A DNA stretch of 64,000 nucleotides. Origin: Calliphora vicina. Taxonomy: Eukaryota > Arthropoda > Insecta > Diptera > Calliphoridae. This document shows, in pieces, positions 1-11,227 of the stretch. Numbering within the stretch: the stretch's first letter is position 1; the number at the start of each line of letters is the position of its first letter. The stretch lies in the NCBI RefSeq assembly GCF_958450345.1, contig NC_088781.1, forward strand, positions 51,600,315-51,664,314, given 5' to 3'. The translations under genes and the position numbers were made by a program. Below the pieces are notes generated by a model, which saw only the letters and a program-made list of their open reading frames with translations, was not told the DNA's origin and ran no database searches.

Positions 1-159
1 AAAAAAAAAATCAAGAATTTAAAAAGCATGTTATTTTATGAAATTATAGTTGAAAACAATCAAAATGGTATGCTTGACTTGACTCTCCGCTATTATCCTG
101 TGATGGCTTTTTTCCTTAGAAATTTCAAGAATAATTATTATTTTCGGTCCCTGGGTTTT

Positions 160-290
160 AGCCGTAATTTTTTAATTTTTTTTTCTTTACAAAAATTAGC
201 CAAATCGCTCCAGCCGTTCTCACGTGATGACATTAAATACATGGACCAGTTCATTTTTATATATATAGATATAGATATAGAAGATATGTA
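160..290 (-). repeat. Helitron-like dispersed repeat fragment
   Basis: Read on the minus strand, this stretch (a start resembling TGGTCCATGTATNTAATG, then CATCACGTGAGAACGGCTG and an AT-rich tail) is the same sequence as the left part of the repeat at 34795-35080. There the repeat ends in CTAGT, a Helitron-like 3' terminus. The open frame across it looks like chance: it is low-complexity and ends in a run of Ile/Asp codons from a TATAGA microsatellite at 260-283. The Helitron assignment is inference. Confidence 0.4.
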
Positions 291-299
291 GATAGATTA

Positions 300-870
300 A
301 CATTTGATAATGATTTCGGACATATTGCCACCGCCATCTTCTTGACAAAGCGCATTCTCGACTTCCAATTTTGGACAACCGTATGTTATTCGTGACACTA
401 ATAATGTTGGCTTTCAAGACGTCAATTGTTGTCAGCATAAAATTCATGTGGCACCACAGGCGAGAGGTTTCAAAGCACACGACTTCGGAGGCCAATTGAC
501 AGGTCCAATTTTCAAAATCAATTTATCGTCAAATTTTACGATCGCTGTGCACATAGCGCCATCCCTTTGTAACCCCATCTCGCCCGGATTAATGTCATAC
601 AAATTTGCAATCAAAAAATCATTGATCATGGTGCGATAAAGATTTAAATTGACCCTAATGCGAGCTCCGGCTTCATTTTTGTAGAAATAAGGTGCATTTT
701 TTTAGATGTAATGGAGTCTGTAGTGTTTGCTGTGTATTGGCTTCACTTCATGTGTGGCAATTTCGTTTATTAGCAATCACGTTAAGTTAAAAATTTGCCT
801 CATCACTGAACACAATTTTGCGATAAAATAGTCGTCTATAAGTAGCGCAAATCGATGAACGATTTTCAAA
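300..870 (-). pseudogene. Decayed Tc1/mariner-superfamily transposase, C-terminal half
   Basis: Minus-strand translation in shifting frames gives recognisable transposase pieces in the right order. Near 840-790 is a DFIAKLCSVM-like block (family form: FSDEAHF, first catalytic Asp region). Near 680 is a YFYKNEAGARIRVNLN block. From 629 downward are MINDFLIANLYDINPGEMG, a degenerate QRDGA (family QQDGAT, second Asp) and GPVNWPPKSC, the classic segment before the third catalytic residue. The end near 300-350 resembles the usual basic tail. Several frameshifts and stops make it non-functional. This is the insect group often annotated with a DUF4817 helix-turn-helix, whose N-terminal half is missing. 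A related fragment lies at 45215-45420. Confidence 0.7.
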
Positions 871-2863
871 ATTAATGTGTATAATTTGGTAGCATTATTC
901 AGCTGATCATAAATGTCAAAAACTGACAATTAAATGTGACAATTAAACCTTCAGTAAATTCTAGTGGGCTTAAAAAAATCCATATTGTTAAAATTGCGTC
1001 AGCGGTTAGAAAGTTAAAATAAAAGACAAACCAAACTGAATTTAAAATTTTTTAGAACACCAAATTTTGCATAATCATAAAGAACTTGTGTACCAAGTAT
1101 TAAAAAATTTGAAACGGGTAATGTCCGATGAATTGTCGAAATGTTTTGTTTCCTCCCAATAATATAAGCCATCTTAATTCAGTTTCAATGTTTCCTTAAA
1201 ATTTTAGATTTTCTTCATATACTAATATTTTATGATTTATTTAATTTAACGAAGTCGAAAAATAGTTTTTCGAATAAAATTAGAATAGATCTAATTTTAA
1301 AAATTTGATAAATGAAATTTATCTAATTTTAAGCATTTGGTGTTTAGATGACGGAGAATAATTTGGCTCACCTTGAGTATTAAAAGTCCATTATAAGGGC
1401 CAGCCTAATGTACACTATAGTGTTTCTGCTCATTTATAAGTTGCATCAATTAAAAACTATTTTATGGGATCACCAGGACATGTCACTTTAACTAAAAGAC
1501 ATAATATTAAAATCTATATTAAAATTTACCTTCATTGCCACCGACAGCAGAATTAAAAGAAAATACTTAACATAAACTCCTCTTAATAAGTTTCGGCTAA
1601 ACAAACAAATAAACATCCCAAAAAAAAACAGCATTAAAAATTAACAACAAAAGATAATTAAAAACAAACAAAGTTCCATTTAAAAATGTCATTAAAAATG
1701 TACTTATGTCAGGAAAACAGACAAAATTTTATAACATATTTTTAGGCTAATGGTTTCTAAATTAAACACTAAAACTTGTGTAATCTATTAATAAGGCTAT
1801 TAAAAAATTCACTGGCTAAATACATGGTAATTCCTGACAGCTAATAATAATATTATAATCTACTACATTAAAGTTTAGAAGCCACCTTTTTTTGTTGCTA
1901 CTGTGTGTTTAAGTTTTAGCTGTTGACACACATTTTAAATCTCTTTATATGCCTGATGCTTTTGAATGCCTTTAAAATATTTCCAACACGTTTCATATTT
2001 GTTTCATTTTGTCTACCTTTGCTGTTTTTATTTTTTTCAAGTCTGCTGCTTTTGTTGAAGTGTCATTATTAAGGGAAAATATGGCTATTTGTAGGTCCCC
2101 TGCCTCTAATGTGTCATAACTTTGTGCCTTTTGGTTTCTTAGGTTTTCCTTTTGTGTAGACAAAAAAAAAAACAATAAACAAATTTAAGCAGTGTAAGGA
2201 CATAGTCTTAACTAAAACTAAAACTACAATAGACTATAATGTTTTTATAAGTTACTAACACTAATACTAAAACTACTACTCATATATTCTATACATTCAT
2301 GTATTTTAGCAGTTTAAGGACACACGCACAAGGACATTTGTAGAAAAAAAGGACCAAAATAGTACTTAAGGGCATTCACAAAACATATGAGTTTGTTGTA
2401 ACAAACATCATTTTAACAACCAGAAAAAAACACATAATGATGCTCATCTTTTATTAATTTTTTGTGGGAGTGTGTTTGTTCTTCAGCAAAAAAAGAACGT
2501 TTATAAAAAAGCTATATGTATTTTTGGTTTATTTTCTGATGTATATTTTTTTTGTTGCTCTAAAAATGTTTTTCTTACTAAAACAAATTTATTTTTTGTT
2601 CTTCTCTTTAAGGAGTTAAAAAGTTCAAGTAGTGATTGGTATGAAATTTATGTATGAATAGATTTTTTTCTAACAAAAATATTTTTTTATATTTCATTTG
2701 TGTTACAATGAAATACAACATTTTTTATTAGAATCAATTAGATATGAAAACAGTGTAACATAAATCCCAAATTTTTTTAAATTTATTAATTTCAAAGAAA
2801 TTCTGTTTTTGGTCATAAATTTGTTGAAATTTTCCACAAATACTCTGTGTTAATAAATTTTGT
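871..2863. other. AT-rich stretch with no recognisable gene
   Basis: I see no coding region, RNA gene or clear repeat termini here. The sequence is dominated by A and T runs, and the short open frames are low-complexity. It could be intergenic, intronic or very old repeat sequence. Confidence 0.5.
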
Positions 2864-2869
2864 TTGGTA

Positions 2870-3125
2870 TTGAAAATGGACAATAGCGTTTCATTATTTC
2901 ATCTAGCCCCCATACAAATATTCCCCTCAGAAAATGACTTGAACATTCATTATTGTCTTATAGTAATTAATATCGTGATTAAATTGGACATAAATATGTT
3001 TATATGTGAGGATCGGTACATTAGCCTCATTATAAACCCCATATCAGAAAAATATTTTATTGTCACATACTGCGTATACAAATTTAGGCACTGCCGAATT
3101 TACACTTTTGTATATAACTTGTAAA
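2870..3125. repeat. Degenerate Helentron/DINE-like fragment
   Basis: AGCCCCCATACAAATATTCC and following text resemble, in reverse orientation, the internal region (GGGGGCTAGG..., ATTTCGGAAGGACATTTGTA) of the Helentron-like repeats at 51914-52660 and 46142-46633. The match is weak. The 86-residue open frame across it is best read as a repeat artefact, rich in Ile/Tyr with no motif. Confidence 0.35.
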
Positions 3126-3224
3126 TCGTCATTAAGCCCTTATTAGAACTAACACCTTTTTTTAATTTGTTAAAATTATGTTTAGAAAAAATTGAAAATT
3201 TGGGATTTGACATATGCATGAAAT

Positions 3225-3813
3225 TGTACGATTCGAATAATCGACGAACAAACATATTTTTTATTCAAATGAATACAATTTTTTTCATTAAGAATAAAAA
3301 ATTATTCGATTAATAATTGTCGATTAATCGAATACTCGAATAAATTTATTTTCAAACTAAATTTAAAAAAAATTGTTTAAAGAAACAAACATTTTGAAAA
3401 ATATCTGACAGAAACAAGACCAATAGTTTATAATATTATTGCGAGTGATAGTTTTATAAGAAACGACTTTATTCATTAATTTTCAAATAGACATTGGTTT
3501 AACACACCAAAACAGAACATTTTGAGATATATCTTAAATATTAATGATACTTAATATAATTAAAACGATTTAATTAGTATTAGCATTATTTATATTTATC
3601 TAAATGTTATTAATTTTTTATTTTTATTCATTGTATTTTTATTGAAATTTTTGGCTTTAAATATATTTTTTTAAATTGTTCAAATAATATTTTTTATTCG
3701 TTATTCGTTCGAATAATCAAGGAAATTTTTAAAAATTAATCGATCACTCGAATGTTGAACAAAAATATAATTTTTCATTCGATTAAAATAAATTCGAATT
3801 ATTGATAACCCTA
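3225..3813. repeat. AT-rich MITE-like relic with TCGATTAATCG palindromes
   Basis: The stretch is full of short palindromic words (TCGAATAATCG, CGATTAATCG, ATTCGTTCGAAT). Its right edge, read on the minus strand, is TAGGGTTATCAATAATTCG, which resembles the hAT-type termini at 4176 and 58218. A clean left terminus and target duplication were not found. It is probably a non-autonomous hAT remnant. Confidence 0.4.
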
Positions 3814-4167
3814 GTTTTCTATGTCTGAAATCTTTTATATTTATATACTTATGGGTAAATGAAATCCAAAATTGGATATTTTTACAACATTTAATTTTCC
3901 TTTTTTTAAATATATTAATATATATAATATATATTAATATATTCAATTGAATATACCGAAAATTTGATACTTCAAAACTGAGGAAACTTCAATGACTTTT
4001 ATGATTTTTTTTAAGATCATGAAAATCATTATATATAGTCCGACTTAAGTCTTTTTTTTCAGAACCGAATCTATTATGCAGGCCTATTTCCAACAAAGCG
4101 AAACTTTAAAATTGTAATCAATTGATAGATTTTAGGATTTTCATTATCTTAAATCAAATAATTTAAG
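3814..4167. other. AT-rich spacer
   Basis: No gene or repeat terminus recognised. It contains a short TATATTAATATAT palindromic run near 3912-3941. Confidence 0.4.
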
Positions 4168-4359
4168 GTATTTACTAGAGTATTCAATTAATCGGGTTCC
4201 TGGTTTAATCGGTTAAAGGAACAAATAATTAATCGGGGTTTAGATTTAATCGTTTAATAATCGGTTAATTTTAAATTATTCGATTAACCGAACAATTCCT
4301 ATTTAAATGTTAAACTGAAAATAAAACCACGAATTTTGTGTACTTATTTAAATACTTTA

Positions 4360-4815
4360 ATTGATGAGCCGCAGAACAAAATGTACTTTTTCGCATCTTT
4401 TCAAAATTTGTTTTTTGGTATTTTTATAATCTTCTAGAAACAATCAAGTCAGCAAAATTTTTTTAAATTTTTTTAAATTTGTTTATATATTAGATCAGGA
4501 TTAAAAAAAATTTCTTTAAAATATTATCATTAAAAAACCCATAAACTTTTTAATTTAGCTTTTAACAAAACGTACTTTTTTTTCTTTATTTTTTAACAAA
4601 AGTTTCTTATTCTGATATTAAAATGGTTTTATATCAAACATCCTTAACATTTAATATGGTGACTTATGGCAGTTAGATGAATCTATTAATAAGTAAGAAA
4701 ATTGTTACCATTTCCAGGTTCATGTAGTTTTTTAAGGGGGCGAAATAATTAAAACTCATTTAACCAAAAATTTAAAATGTGCGAAAAAGTACCTTTTGTT
4801 CTGCGGCTTCTCAAT
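4360..4815. mobile_element. TA-flanked MITE
   Basis: The left arm ATTGATGAGCCGCAGAACAA matches the right arm read on the minus strand (ATTGAGAAGCCGCAGAACAA), and the similarity continues through GTACTTTTTCGCA for about 45 bp. TA dinucleotides flank both ends (4358-4359 and 4816-4817). This fits a non-autonomous Tc1/mariner-type element of about 456 bp. It lies inside the hAT-type element 4176-6223, so it inserted later. It has no coding capacity. Confidence 0.65.
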
Positions 4816-5087
4816 TATAAAAAAAAACAAAAACATAAGCAAAACATAAGAATTCAACCAAAAAATAAATTCAATTCTTTAGTTTTAATTAAACTTGACT
4901 TGGAAAATCTCTCTCGCTGATTGTAGATGTTGGAGAAATCGAAAGTAAAGAATGATAAATAATATCCAATATCAATTGAAAGTACATTTTTTTATTTACA
5001 ATTCATTTTTATTAGTCACTAAAAAGCATAAAATACTTGCATGAGTACATTATATAAGAAGAAATAATAATAAAGTATGTACATTAG

Positions 5088-5375
5088 GCCGGGTCGATTT
5101 GTATGGACGATCAAAACGTAAAAAATCGTATAGCAGAAACGCGATCTACGCAAAATTCTATGAAATTATCCCCAAGAAACCATAAGTCTAAAATCAAATC
5201 CAATCTTGCGCATTTCGTCTTTTATACAATAAAAAAAAACTATTAAAAAAACTATATATACTGAAATATCATTGGATAAAAGTTTATGGTTTCTTCTTAA
5301 AATTTTCCGTAGAATGCGTTTCTGCTATTCGATTTTTCGTGAAAAAAATTGACATACTGGTGAAAACCGTACTTT
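5088..5375. mobile_element. Inverted-repeat MITE (GGCCGGGTCGATTT type)
   Basis: The arm at 5121-5185 (AAAAATCGTATAGCAGAAAC...) matches the minus strand of 5284-5337 (AAAAATCGAATAGCAGAAAC...) with few differences, continuing to a shared AAACCATAA. The outer edge AGGCCGGGTCGATTTGTATG resembles GGGTGGGTCAATTTTTTTG near 47800 inside the 46634-48841 element. The exact termini are uncertain. It interrupts the hAT-type copy just before the transposase remnant. Confidence 0.55.
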
Positions 5376-5390
5376 AGTATAAAAAAGTGT

Positions 5391-5933
5391 TTATTTTAAA
5401 TAGCTTCTTAAGAATACTATTGCATCTATGGTTTCATCTACCATTCTGGAACGAATTTTGTTTTCGACATATGCTGCTGCCGAAAAACATCTTTCACATT
5501 GGCAAACCCGTTTGTAAATACTTATAACAAATCTGCAAGTATTTTCCTCTTGTTCCTTCAGAAATAAAATGATGTATTTCTTTTGCAAGTTGAAAATCTA
5601 CATTATAATTTGGTTTCGTTATTGTTATTTGGGGTTTTTACATTTATTAATAATATCTTTTAGCCTTTTAGTAATCGAAATATTTTCATTTTGTTCGAGC
5701 TCCTCATCTGAGATAAAATCAATTTCATTTGTAGAGGATTTAAATTGAGTTTTGTTAGATAACTTACAAAAAAAAATGAAGAATTGATTTTCTAGATCCC
5801 CACTCAAGGAAAACCAAAAATACAGTTTTCCTTTATTAACTATATTGTAGAAGGAGTTGAGCTTAACAACTTTGCTAAACATCACATTGCGATATTCCGG
5901 CATGTAGAATGTAAAAATGAATGAAAAAGTCAC
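5391..5933 (-). pseudogene. hAT transposase C-terminal remnant
   Basis: Two minus-strand open pieces (5933-5625 and 5588-5391) are separated by stops. The downstream piece carries CERCFSAAAYVENKIRSRM and then an IDAIVFLRSYL-type end. This is the hAT dimerisation-domain signature (ER.FS.A......R.R.......L.FL). The upstream piece is acidic around DFISDEELEQNE and likely precedes that domain. The ribonuclease-H-like catalytic core is absent, so it cannot work. A parallel remnant occurs at 22340-22530 and 24440-24760. Confidence 0.7.
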
Positions 5934-6231
5934 ACAAAAATGACAATTTCCCCTATTTATTTATGAAAAACGGGATTTGGAAAATCCCGAAAACCCCGGG
6001 AATTAAAATTAACGGGAACGGGATTCCCCGTTTAGCAGCTCTAGTCAGTGGTTATATGTTTCTCGAAAAAACAAAATAAAAATGTTAAAGTGCAAAAAAA
6101 ATAAATTTCGGTTAATCGGTTAATCGACACAAATTAAATTTTTTAAATTTTGAATTATTCGAACAGTTAACCTACCAAAATTAATCGTTTAACCGATTAA
6201 CGGTTAATCGATTGAATACCCTAGTGTTTAC

Positions 6232-8140
6232 TCACATTTGTGGCTTTTTCAATCTCCATTTTTAGATATTAGAAACAAGAAAAGAACTTAATTTTCATTT
6301 AAATGAAATGCTGTTATTTGTATTTGTTTTTTTATTAAAATAATAATATATCAAAATCTATATAAAGATGTAGATTAAGAAATAATCTCTTTAAATCTCA
6401 AAATCTCTGATTTAAATCTTTTGCACAAACTTTACTTCATTTCCACCGAAACTACAAAAAAACAAATCAGACTGCTATATGGAGTAATATATTATATTAT
6501 AACAACTTTGGACCATTAAAAAAAACTTCTTACAAAGTCTTCTATGTCAGCTTTTGGCAATAAAGTATTTTTGTTATGAAAAAAAAATATTGGTCAGAAA
6601 TGGGTAGAAAATCATATTTTTATAAAAAAAAATTTAAAAAAATACAACAAGTATAGAAAATAAAATACTTAATTTTTAATTTAAATAATGAGATTGTGTT
6701 GATAACATGAATATTTTTATAAAATTTAACAAAACTTGAGCAATACAACAAATTTTAAGTAACTTGAATATACTTATTATAATATATTCATATTAATCAT
6801 ACGCTCCCAAGGTCAATGCAAAAAATACAAATGCAATTATTTGTAATTATTTTGGAAATAACAACGAATTAAGAAATATAAAACTTTGCCAATAATACTA
6901 TCTATATTCATGATATTTAATATACTTATTTTCGATAAATATTTCATAATTTTTCAGGCCCTCTGTGAATAAAATAATAAATGTTGTCAAAAAACTTTAA
7001 AAATAATTTTGCTAAATTTCCTTTATTCGCAATAATCTTATGTTGAATTCTTTATTGTGTTCCCCATATTTTTCACTCTGTAATGTTAGATTTCTTATTA
7101 ATCACATTCAATCATCCACAAAAACCTGACATTTCCCAAGAAACAAAAGCCCGTGGCTGTAATGCGAATATAACACAAACGTATAAAAAAATACGTTTAT
7201 ATTTAACTTATTTCAAGTAACAAACAAAAAAATGCCAAAGGTAATATTTATCCTTTTATTTGAAGCAATTAGAATTATTCATATGTTTAACCCCGGTCAC
7301 AGGGATTATAGAAAATATAAAAGGTCTACTTGTTATATAAAAAAGTAAGCATTCTAAATACTTGTATAATTTTAGCTTTTGGCTTGAATTATATAAGGTT
7401 TAATACAAAACAGAAAAAAATGTCAAGTCCGCATTAATGTTTTCTTTCACTTGTGTTATTTTTTTCCTTCATCCCTAATAAAAATTTGTATAGCTAGGGA
7501 ATGAATGGAAAAAAAGGGTCTAAATTTTTATTTTTAAACGTATTTTTTTGAAGTGTGTGTTTGGCAATAGAAAAAAGAAATTTTATTGTTGTGTTTAAGG
7601 TATTAAATAAAAATAAACTTATTGCCTGCTAAACAAATTTCTAACGCCATTTTTATTTAACCAGTACAAATAATAGCGTTCATTTCATTCAGTTACAGCT
7701 TTCAGTTTGACCCTTGCAATTTTTACTTACTTTATGTAGGTAATGTGGAAAATGGGATTAAAATTTATTAGGAAATTGTATGGCAAAGGATTTTTGTTAC
7801 AGCGAAAAACAGTCAATTAGGGAACATTTTCTTTAGGTAAATGTTTTTGACTGCTTGGGTTTTTAATTAATTAACAATTAATGTTACAATTGAAATAAAA
7901 TTCCTATGGAATGTAAATGTTTTGTTTTATTTCATTTCTTTAAAAGCTAAATTGAATAATAATTTGTATTTAATTCTAAATACTTAAGGGATTCAACAAC
8001 TAATTTGAAACATGTGGCTAAAGAAATAATAATATGGATTTCTATAAGCTTAGATTTGGTAGAATTTTAAATTTATAAACAAATTAAGGATATCAAATCG
8101 AGATATTTATAAAATCCTCCATATCTCCAAATTTCCGAAA
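6232..8140. other. AT-rich stretch with no recognisable gene
   Basis: No coding region, transposon terminus or RNA gene recognised. Base composition is strongly AT, with many A and T runs. Confidence 0.5.
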
Positions 8141-8179
8141 TACTGGCCCTCATGCCAGATGAAAAAGATCAAGTATTGT

Positions 8180-8300
8180 CACATAGTAGGTTGCCCTCAT
8201 AGACTTGCTTGCATAAGGTTGCTGGTTCGATTCCCGCCAGATATTCAGGGAAAGTCGTCAGCCAAGCTAAAAGGCTTTGCAGTTTGTGTTTGTCTAAAAA
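8180..8300 (+). repeat. Possible tRNA-derived SINE fragment
   Basis: GGTTCGATTCC at 8224-8234, followed by CGCC, matches the RNA polymerase III B box and tRNA T-arm consensus. The surrounding TTGCTTGCATAAGGTTGCT is more GC-rich than the neighbourhood. I could not place a convincing A box 30-45 bases upstream, and the flanks do not fold into a cloverleaf by eye, so a functional tRNA gene is unlikely. A decayed tRNA-derived SINE is the best guess. No second copy was noticed in the window. Confidence 0.3.
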
Positions 8301-9175
8301 AGCAAAGTTCTTTATATTGAAAATATTTGTTGCACTTTCTCTCCCTTATTCATATTCAAGTTTAACTTTATTAACCAAACATTAATATTTTCTCTTATTT
8401 ATATTTCATTCCATATTATCTTTATATTCTTAATTAAATCAAATCCTTATTGCAAACATTTATAATTAATTTAAATCTTTGCACACACACATTTTTAATA
8501 CTTTTCGCTCGAGAATAAAGTAAAATATTAAATTTTATTTTTATTGTTGATATAAAAAAATTCTTATATAGAGTTTAATATACAGCAATTTAAGCCATTT
8601 GAAAGACAAACTTAATTACCAACAACAGTTTTCTCCATAAAATCCCATAATAAGTTTAACGAAAAGAAATCCTTGGTAAAGGATAACACCCAACACTTTT
8701 TCTTGTTAAATTATTTTTTTAATTTTTTTTCGGTTTGAAAGATGAAAGTAACATTAACACTTTGAATTATTATTGCTTCACATACTTGCTATATATAATA
8801 TGAATGAAATAATATTAAAAAATATTACAAAAAGAGAAATTATTTAAGTAGAGCCATCTTTATTATGAAAAGCAAACCCAGTTAGAACTAAACAGCAAAG
8901 GATTTCAATTAAAAGTGTACTTTAAACCACATACATAAGAGTTTAAGTATGTAGAAATGTTGGCATACATAGTCCAGCTTACTTTGTGTTAGAAACATTC
9001 ACAGTATACAAGAAAGGAGTAAAGGATATGGTACATACATACAAAATTTATATTTTATAAAGAAAATGAAACTTCAAAATAGTTAATAGTTTCAATTATC
9101 TTTAATAGATAAAGGAATGGAGGAGAATAAAGGAATGCGTTACTAAGATTTTATGAGCATGAGTGTTTGTTCTAA
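8301..9175. other. AT-rich stretch with no recognisable gene
   Basis: Nothing recognised apart from homopolymer-rich AT sequence. Confidence 0.45.
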
Positions 9176-10415
9176 CCCAGCAGTTGTGGGCGACTGTTCA
9201 GAACTAGTGATTTTAACAACATGTGCAACTCTACTGACTTACTATTGACACAGTCACCAGTGCTAGTCGCTTATGATAGCGCAGACAATGCTTTTTACTA
9301 TAGACATTTAATATTTATGTGCGTATCATTGGTAATCTACTACTGACGATAGTACAATTGACTATTGGGATCATATGTAGACATTGGAACCAGGGACTCA
9401 CTAGTACATTTTATTACTTTTCGAAGTGTATGTCGTTAATGAAACTGCATATTTTGTTAACATTTGATGTTGTATTTAAAAAATTATAAAAACTAAAAGG
9501 TACCAATTCAAAACAGTTGAAAGAGACGTCTTCAAAGCTTTGTTTTTTTTCATCAAAGACAAATATAAAAATGTAGACGCTTCGTTGACAATGTAGCCAC
9601 AAATTCCACAAAATAGTCGATAAAACACTTGTTTCCTTTAGGGAACCAGTTACATGAATAGCTAAGTGACTAGTTATTTCAACATATGCGTGACCCTACA
9701 TTAATTACATATAGACTGCCCAACATTAAATTTACATACCGGTTACATAGAGTCAGTTACCTTACTAGCTAACTAACAGGTTACTTGACTAGCTACATAA
9801 CTATTAATTTTAACATGTACGGGTTCTAAGCGGAATCTAACTGATCACAAATAGTTGGTTAAAAACACATCTCCTAGACAGTCAAATAATCGGTTGCTTG
9901 TAAATAAACCTTCATCCCACTGCTCTGAAATAGATTACTTCTTGTGTGTAAAATAACTTATTTCTAAAGAGCTGTAAAAACAACAAAACGTTTAAAGTGA
10001 CTACACTCTAAATTACTTAGAGTCACTAAAGTGACAATTGAACTCATGCTAGAACCTTTCTAAAGTGCTGAACAAAATAAACGCTTAAAGTGACTACATT
10101 CTAAATTACTTAGGGACACTAAAGTGACAGTTGACCTCATGCTATATTACCTGGGTTGTAAATGTTAAAAAAAGAAAATAAACTGTATGAGAATTATATC
10201 AACACAATTTGTATAAAACCAGTTTGTATGTATCACTCACAAAAAGTGCAGTACAAAATAACCGTTAAAGTGAAATCACTCTAACCTGTAATTAACTGGG
10301 ATGTATGTATAAAAAGTCCAATGGACTTCTTTCTAAATCACAAAGAGCACCTACGTGTCAAATGACCCAAAGTATATACATTGAAATCAGCCAGTGACAA
10401 CGACAATAGCGGGGA
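9176..10415. mobile_element. CCCAGCAG-ended repeat family, copy 1
   Basis: It begins CCCAGCAGTTGTGGG at 9176 and is collinear, in opposite orientation, with 29680-30420, whose end reads CCCAGCAGTTCTAGGAG on the minus strand. Shared blocks include GTGACTAGTTATTTCAACA, paired TTAAAGTGACTACA...TCACTAAAGTGAC units (starting 9991, 10084 and, weaker, 10264), and a right part CGTGTCAAATG...CAGCCA. The 9414-9611 minus-strand open frame inside it has no motif I recognise. The superfamily is undetermined. The repeated TTAAAGTGAC words may be subterminal protein-binding sites (inference). Confidence 0.55.
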
Positions 10416-10930
10416 AAATAGCTAGGGCTTCATTTTGTAGGCCTTGTAAAAGAACGTTTAAACATTATATTAGATCGGATACTCATTCCACTCAGCCTTC
10501 TCTCATAAGACGTTCTAGAAGGGCATTGATTCTTTTCTAAATACACATTCAAAACTGCATTGCAAAACCAGACATACTTTGTTTTGTAATTATTACTATA
10601 TGTAGTCTCTCTATAATGAAATGTATTTTCCTCTCTTTATTATAAACCTTTCATGTAAATATCATGAAATCATGTAAAGAATAAATAACAAAATCTTCTA
10701 AACTATTTAGTCTTTCATAACATTTGAGGTTGTGAAGTTTCTGTGGAGTAGTTTGTTTTATATATAAAACTACACACGTAATACTTTGGTTTTATGATGA
10801 ATTCATCAATAATTTTTTTCCGAATAACAATATCTAAATATTTGTTTGATTAAACTTTCAATTAGTCTTCTATATAGACATTGTGTGAAGCATTATGCGG
10901 AATGTCTCCATGCAGACCTTCAAAGGAAGT
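10416..10930. other. AT-rich stretch with no recognisable gene
   Basis: No recognisable feature. Short GGCCTTCT / AGGCCTTC words recur near 10437, 10914 and 10953. Confidence 0.4.
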
Positions 10931-10960
10931 CCTTCTAATATGCCTTCTTAAATAGGCCTT

Positions 10961-11227
10961 CTATAAGCGCTTTAACAATGAAATGTAAAATCGAAAGGAT
11001 TTTGCAATCTGGCTGAGCTTTGCTTTGTGTCTAAAAAATAAGGCCTTTAGGAATTCATATTTTTCCCACTGGGTTGTGATGGTCGGATAAGATTTCAGAA
11101 GCTCATAATAGATAGGATGCTTTTGGTCCCACCATATAAAGAGAATTACCTTAGCGCTATGAATATTTGGCTTTGTAGTCGATTCGGTTGGTTGGTGTGG
11201 ATAAAAAATGGATCGTAATGGATCCAT
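10961..11227 (-). pseudogene. mariner transposase fragment
   Basis: The minus-strand frame contains KPNIHSAKVILFIWWDQKHP followed by IYYELLKSYPTIT. This is the mariner block that carries the second catalytic Asp (the D of WWDQ in KPNIH..KV.L.IWWD) and the GPIYYELL segment. The HTH region, first Asp and third catalytic Asp are absent or unreadable. The 3' part becomes unrelated low-similarity sequence. It is a dead internal fragment of the lineage also seen at 13800-14740, 42901-43765 and 49845-50816. Confidence 0.75.

Larger units (their letters stand above)
4974..6043. mobile_element. Second hAT-type family, copy 1, left end lost
   Basis: From 4974 (AATTGAAAG) to 6043 the sequence parallels the copy at 22148-24867, including the transposase remnant and a GC-rich terminal block of GGGAA/CCCGG words. 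Its right end on the minus strand is TAGAGCTGCTAAACGGG, matching the left end of the other copy (TAGAGATGCTAATCGGG) at 15 of 17 bases. The left terminus has been lost, so no target duplication can be tested. Confidence 0.6.
4176..6223. mobile_element. hAT-type element with 8-bp target duplication
   Basis: The left end reads TAGAGTATTCAATTAATCGG. The right end, read on the minus strand, is TAGGGTATTCAATCGATTAA. The flanks GTATTTAC (4168-4175) and GTGTTTAC (6224-6231) match at 7 of 8 positions. A TAGRGTATTC terminus plus an 8-bp duplication is the hAT signature. Subterminal regions are rich in CGGTTAATCG and CGATTAACCG palindromes, plausible transposase-binding sites. The element carries nested insertions: a second hAT-type element (4974-6043), a TA-flanked MITE (4360-4815) and an inverted-repeat MITE (about 5088-5375). 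No own transposase is visible. A short relative lies at 57995-58218. Confidence 0.75.

Noticed and set aside
28..291. 87-codon open frame at the left edge
   Set aside because: It overlaps a dispersed repeat also found at 34795 and ends in a TATAGA microsatellite; no motif.
2864..3124. 86-codon open frame
   Set aside because: Low-complexity translation of a Helentron-like fragment.
8224..8234. tRNA gene
   Set aside because: Only a B box is present; no A box or cloverleaf could be placed around it.
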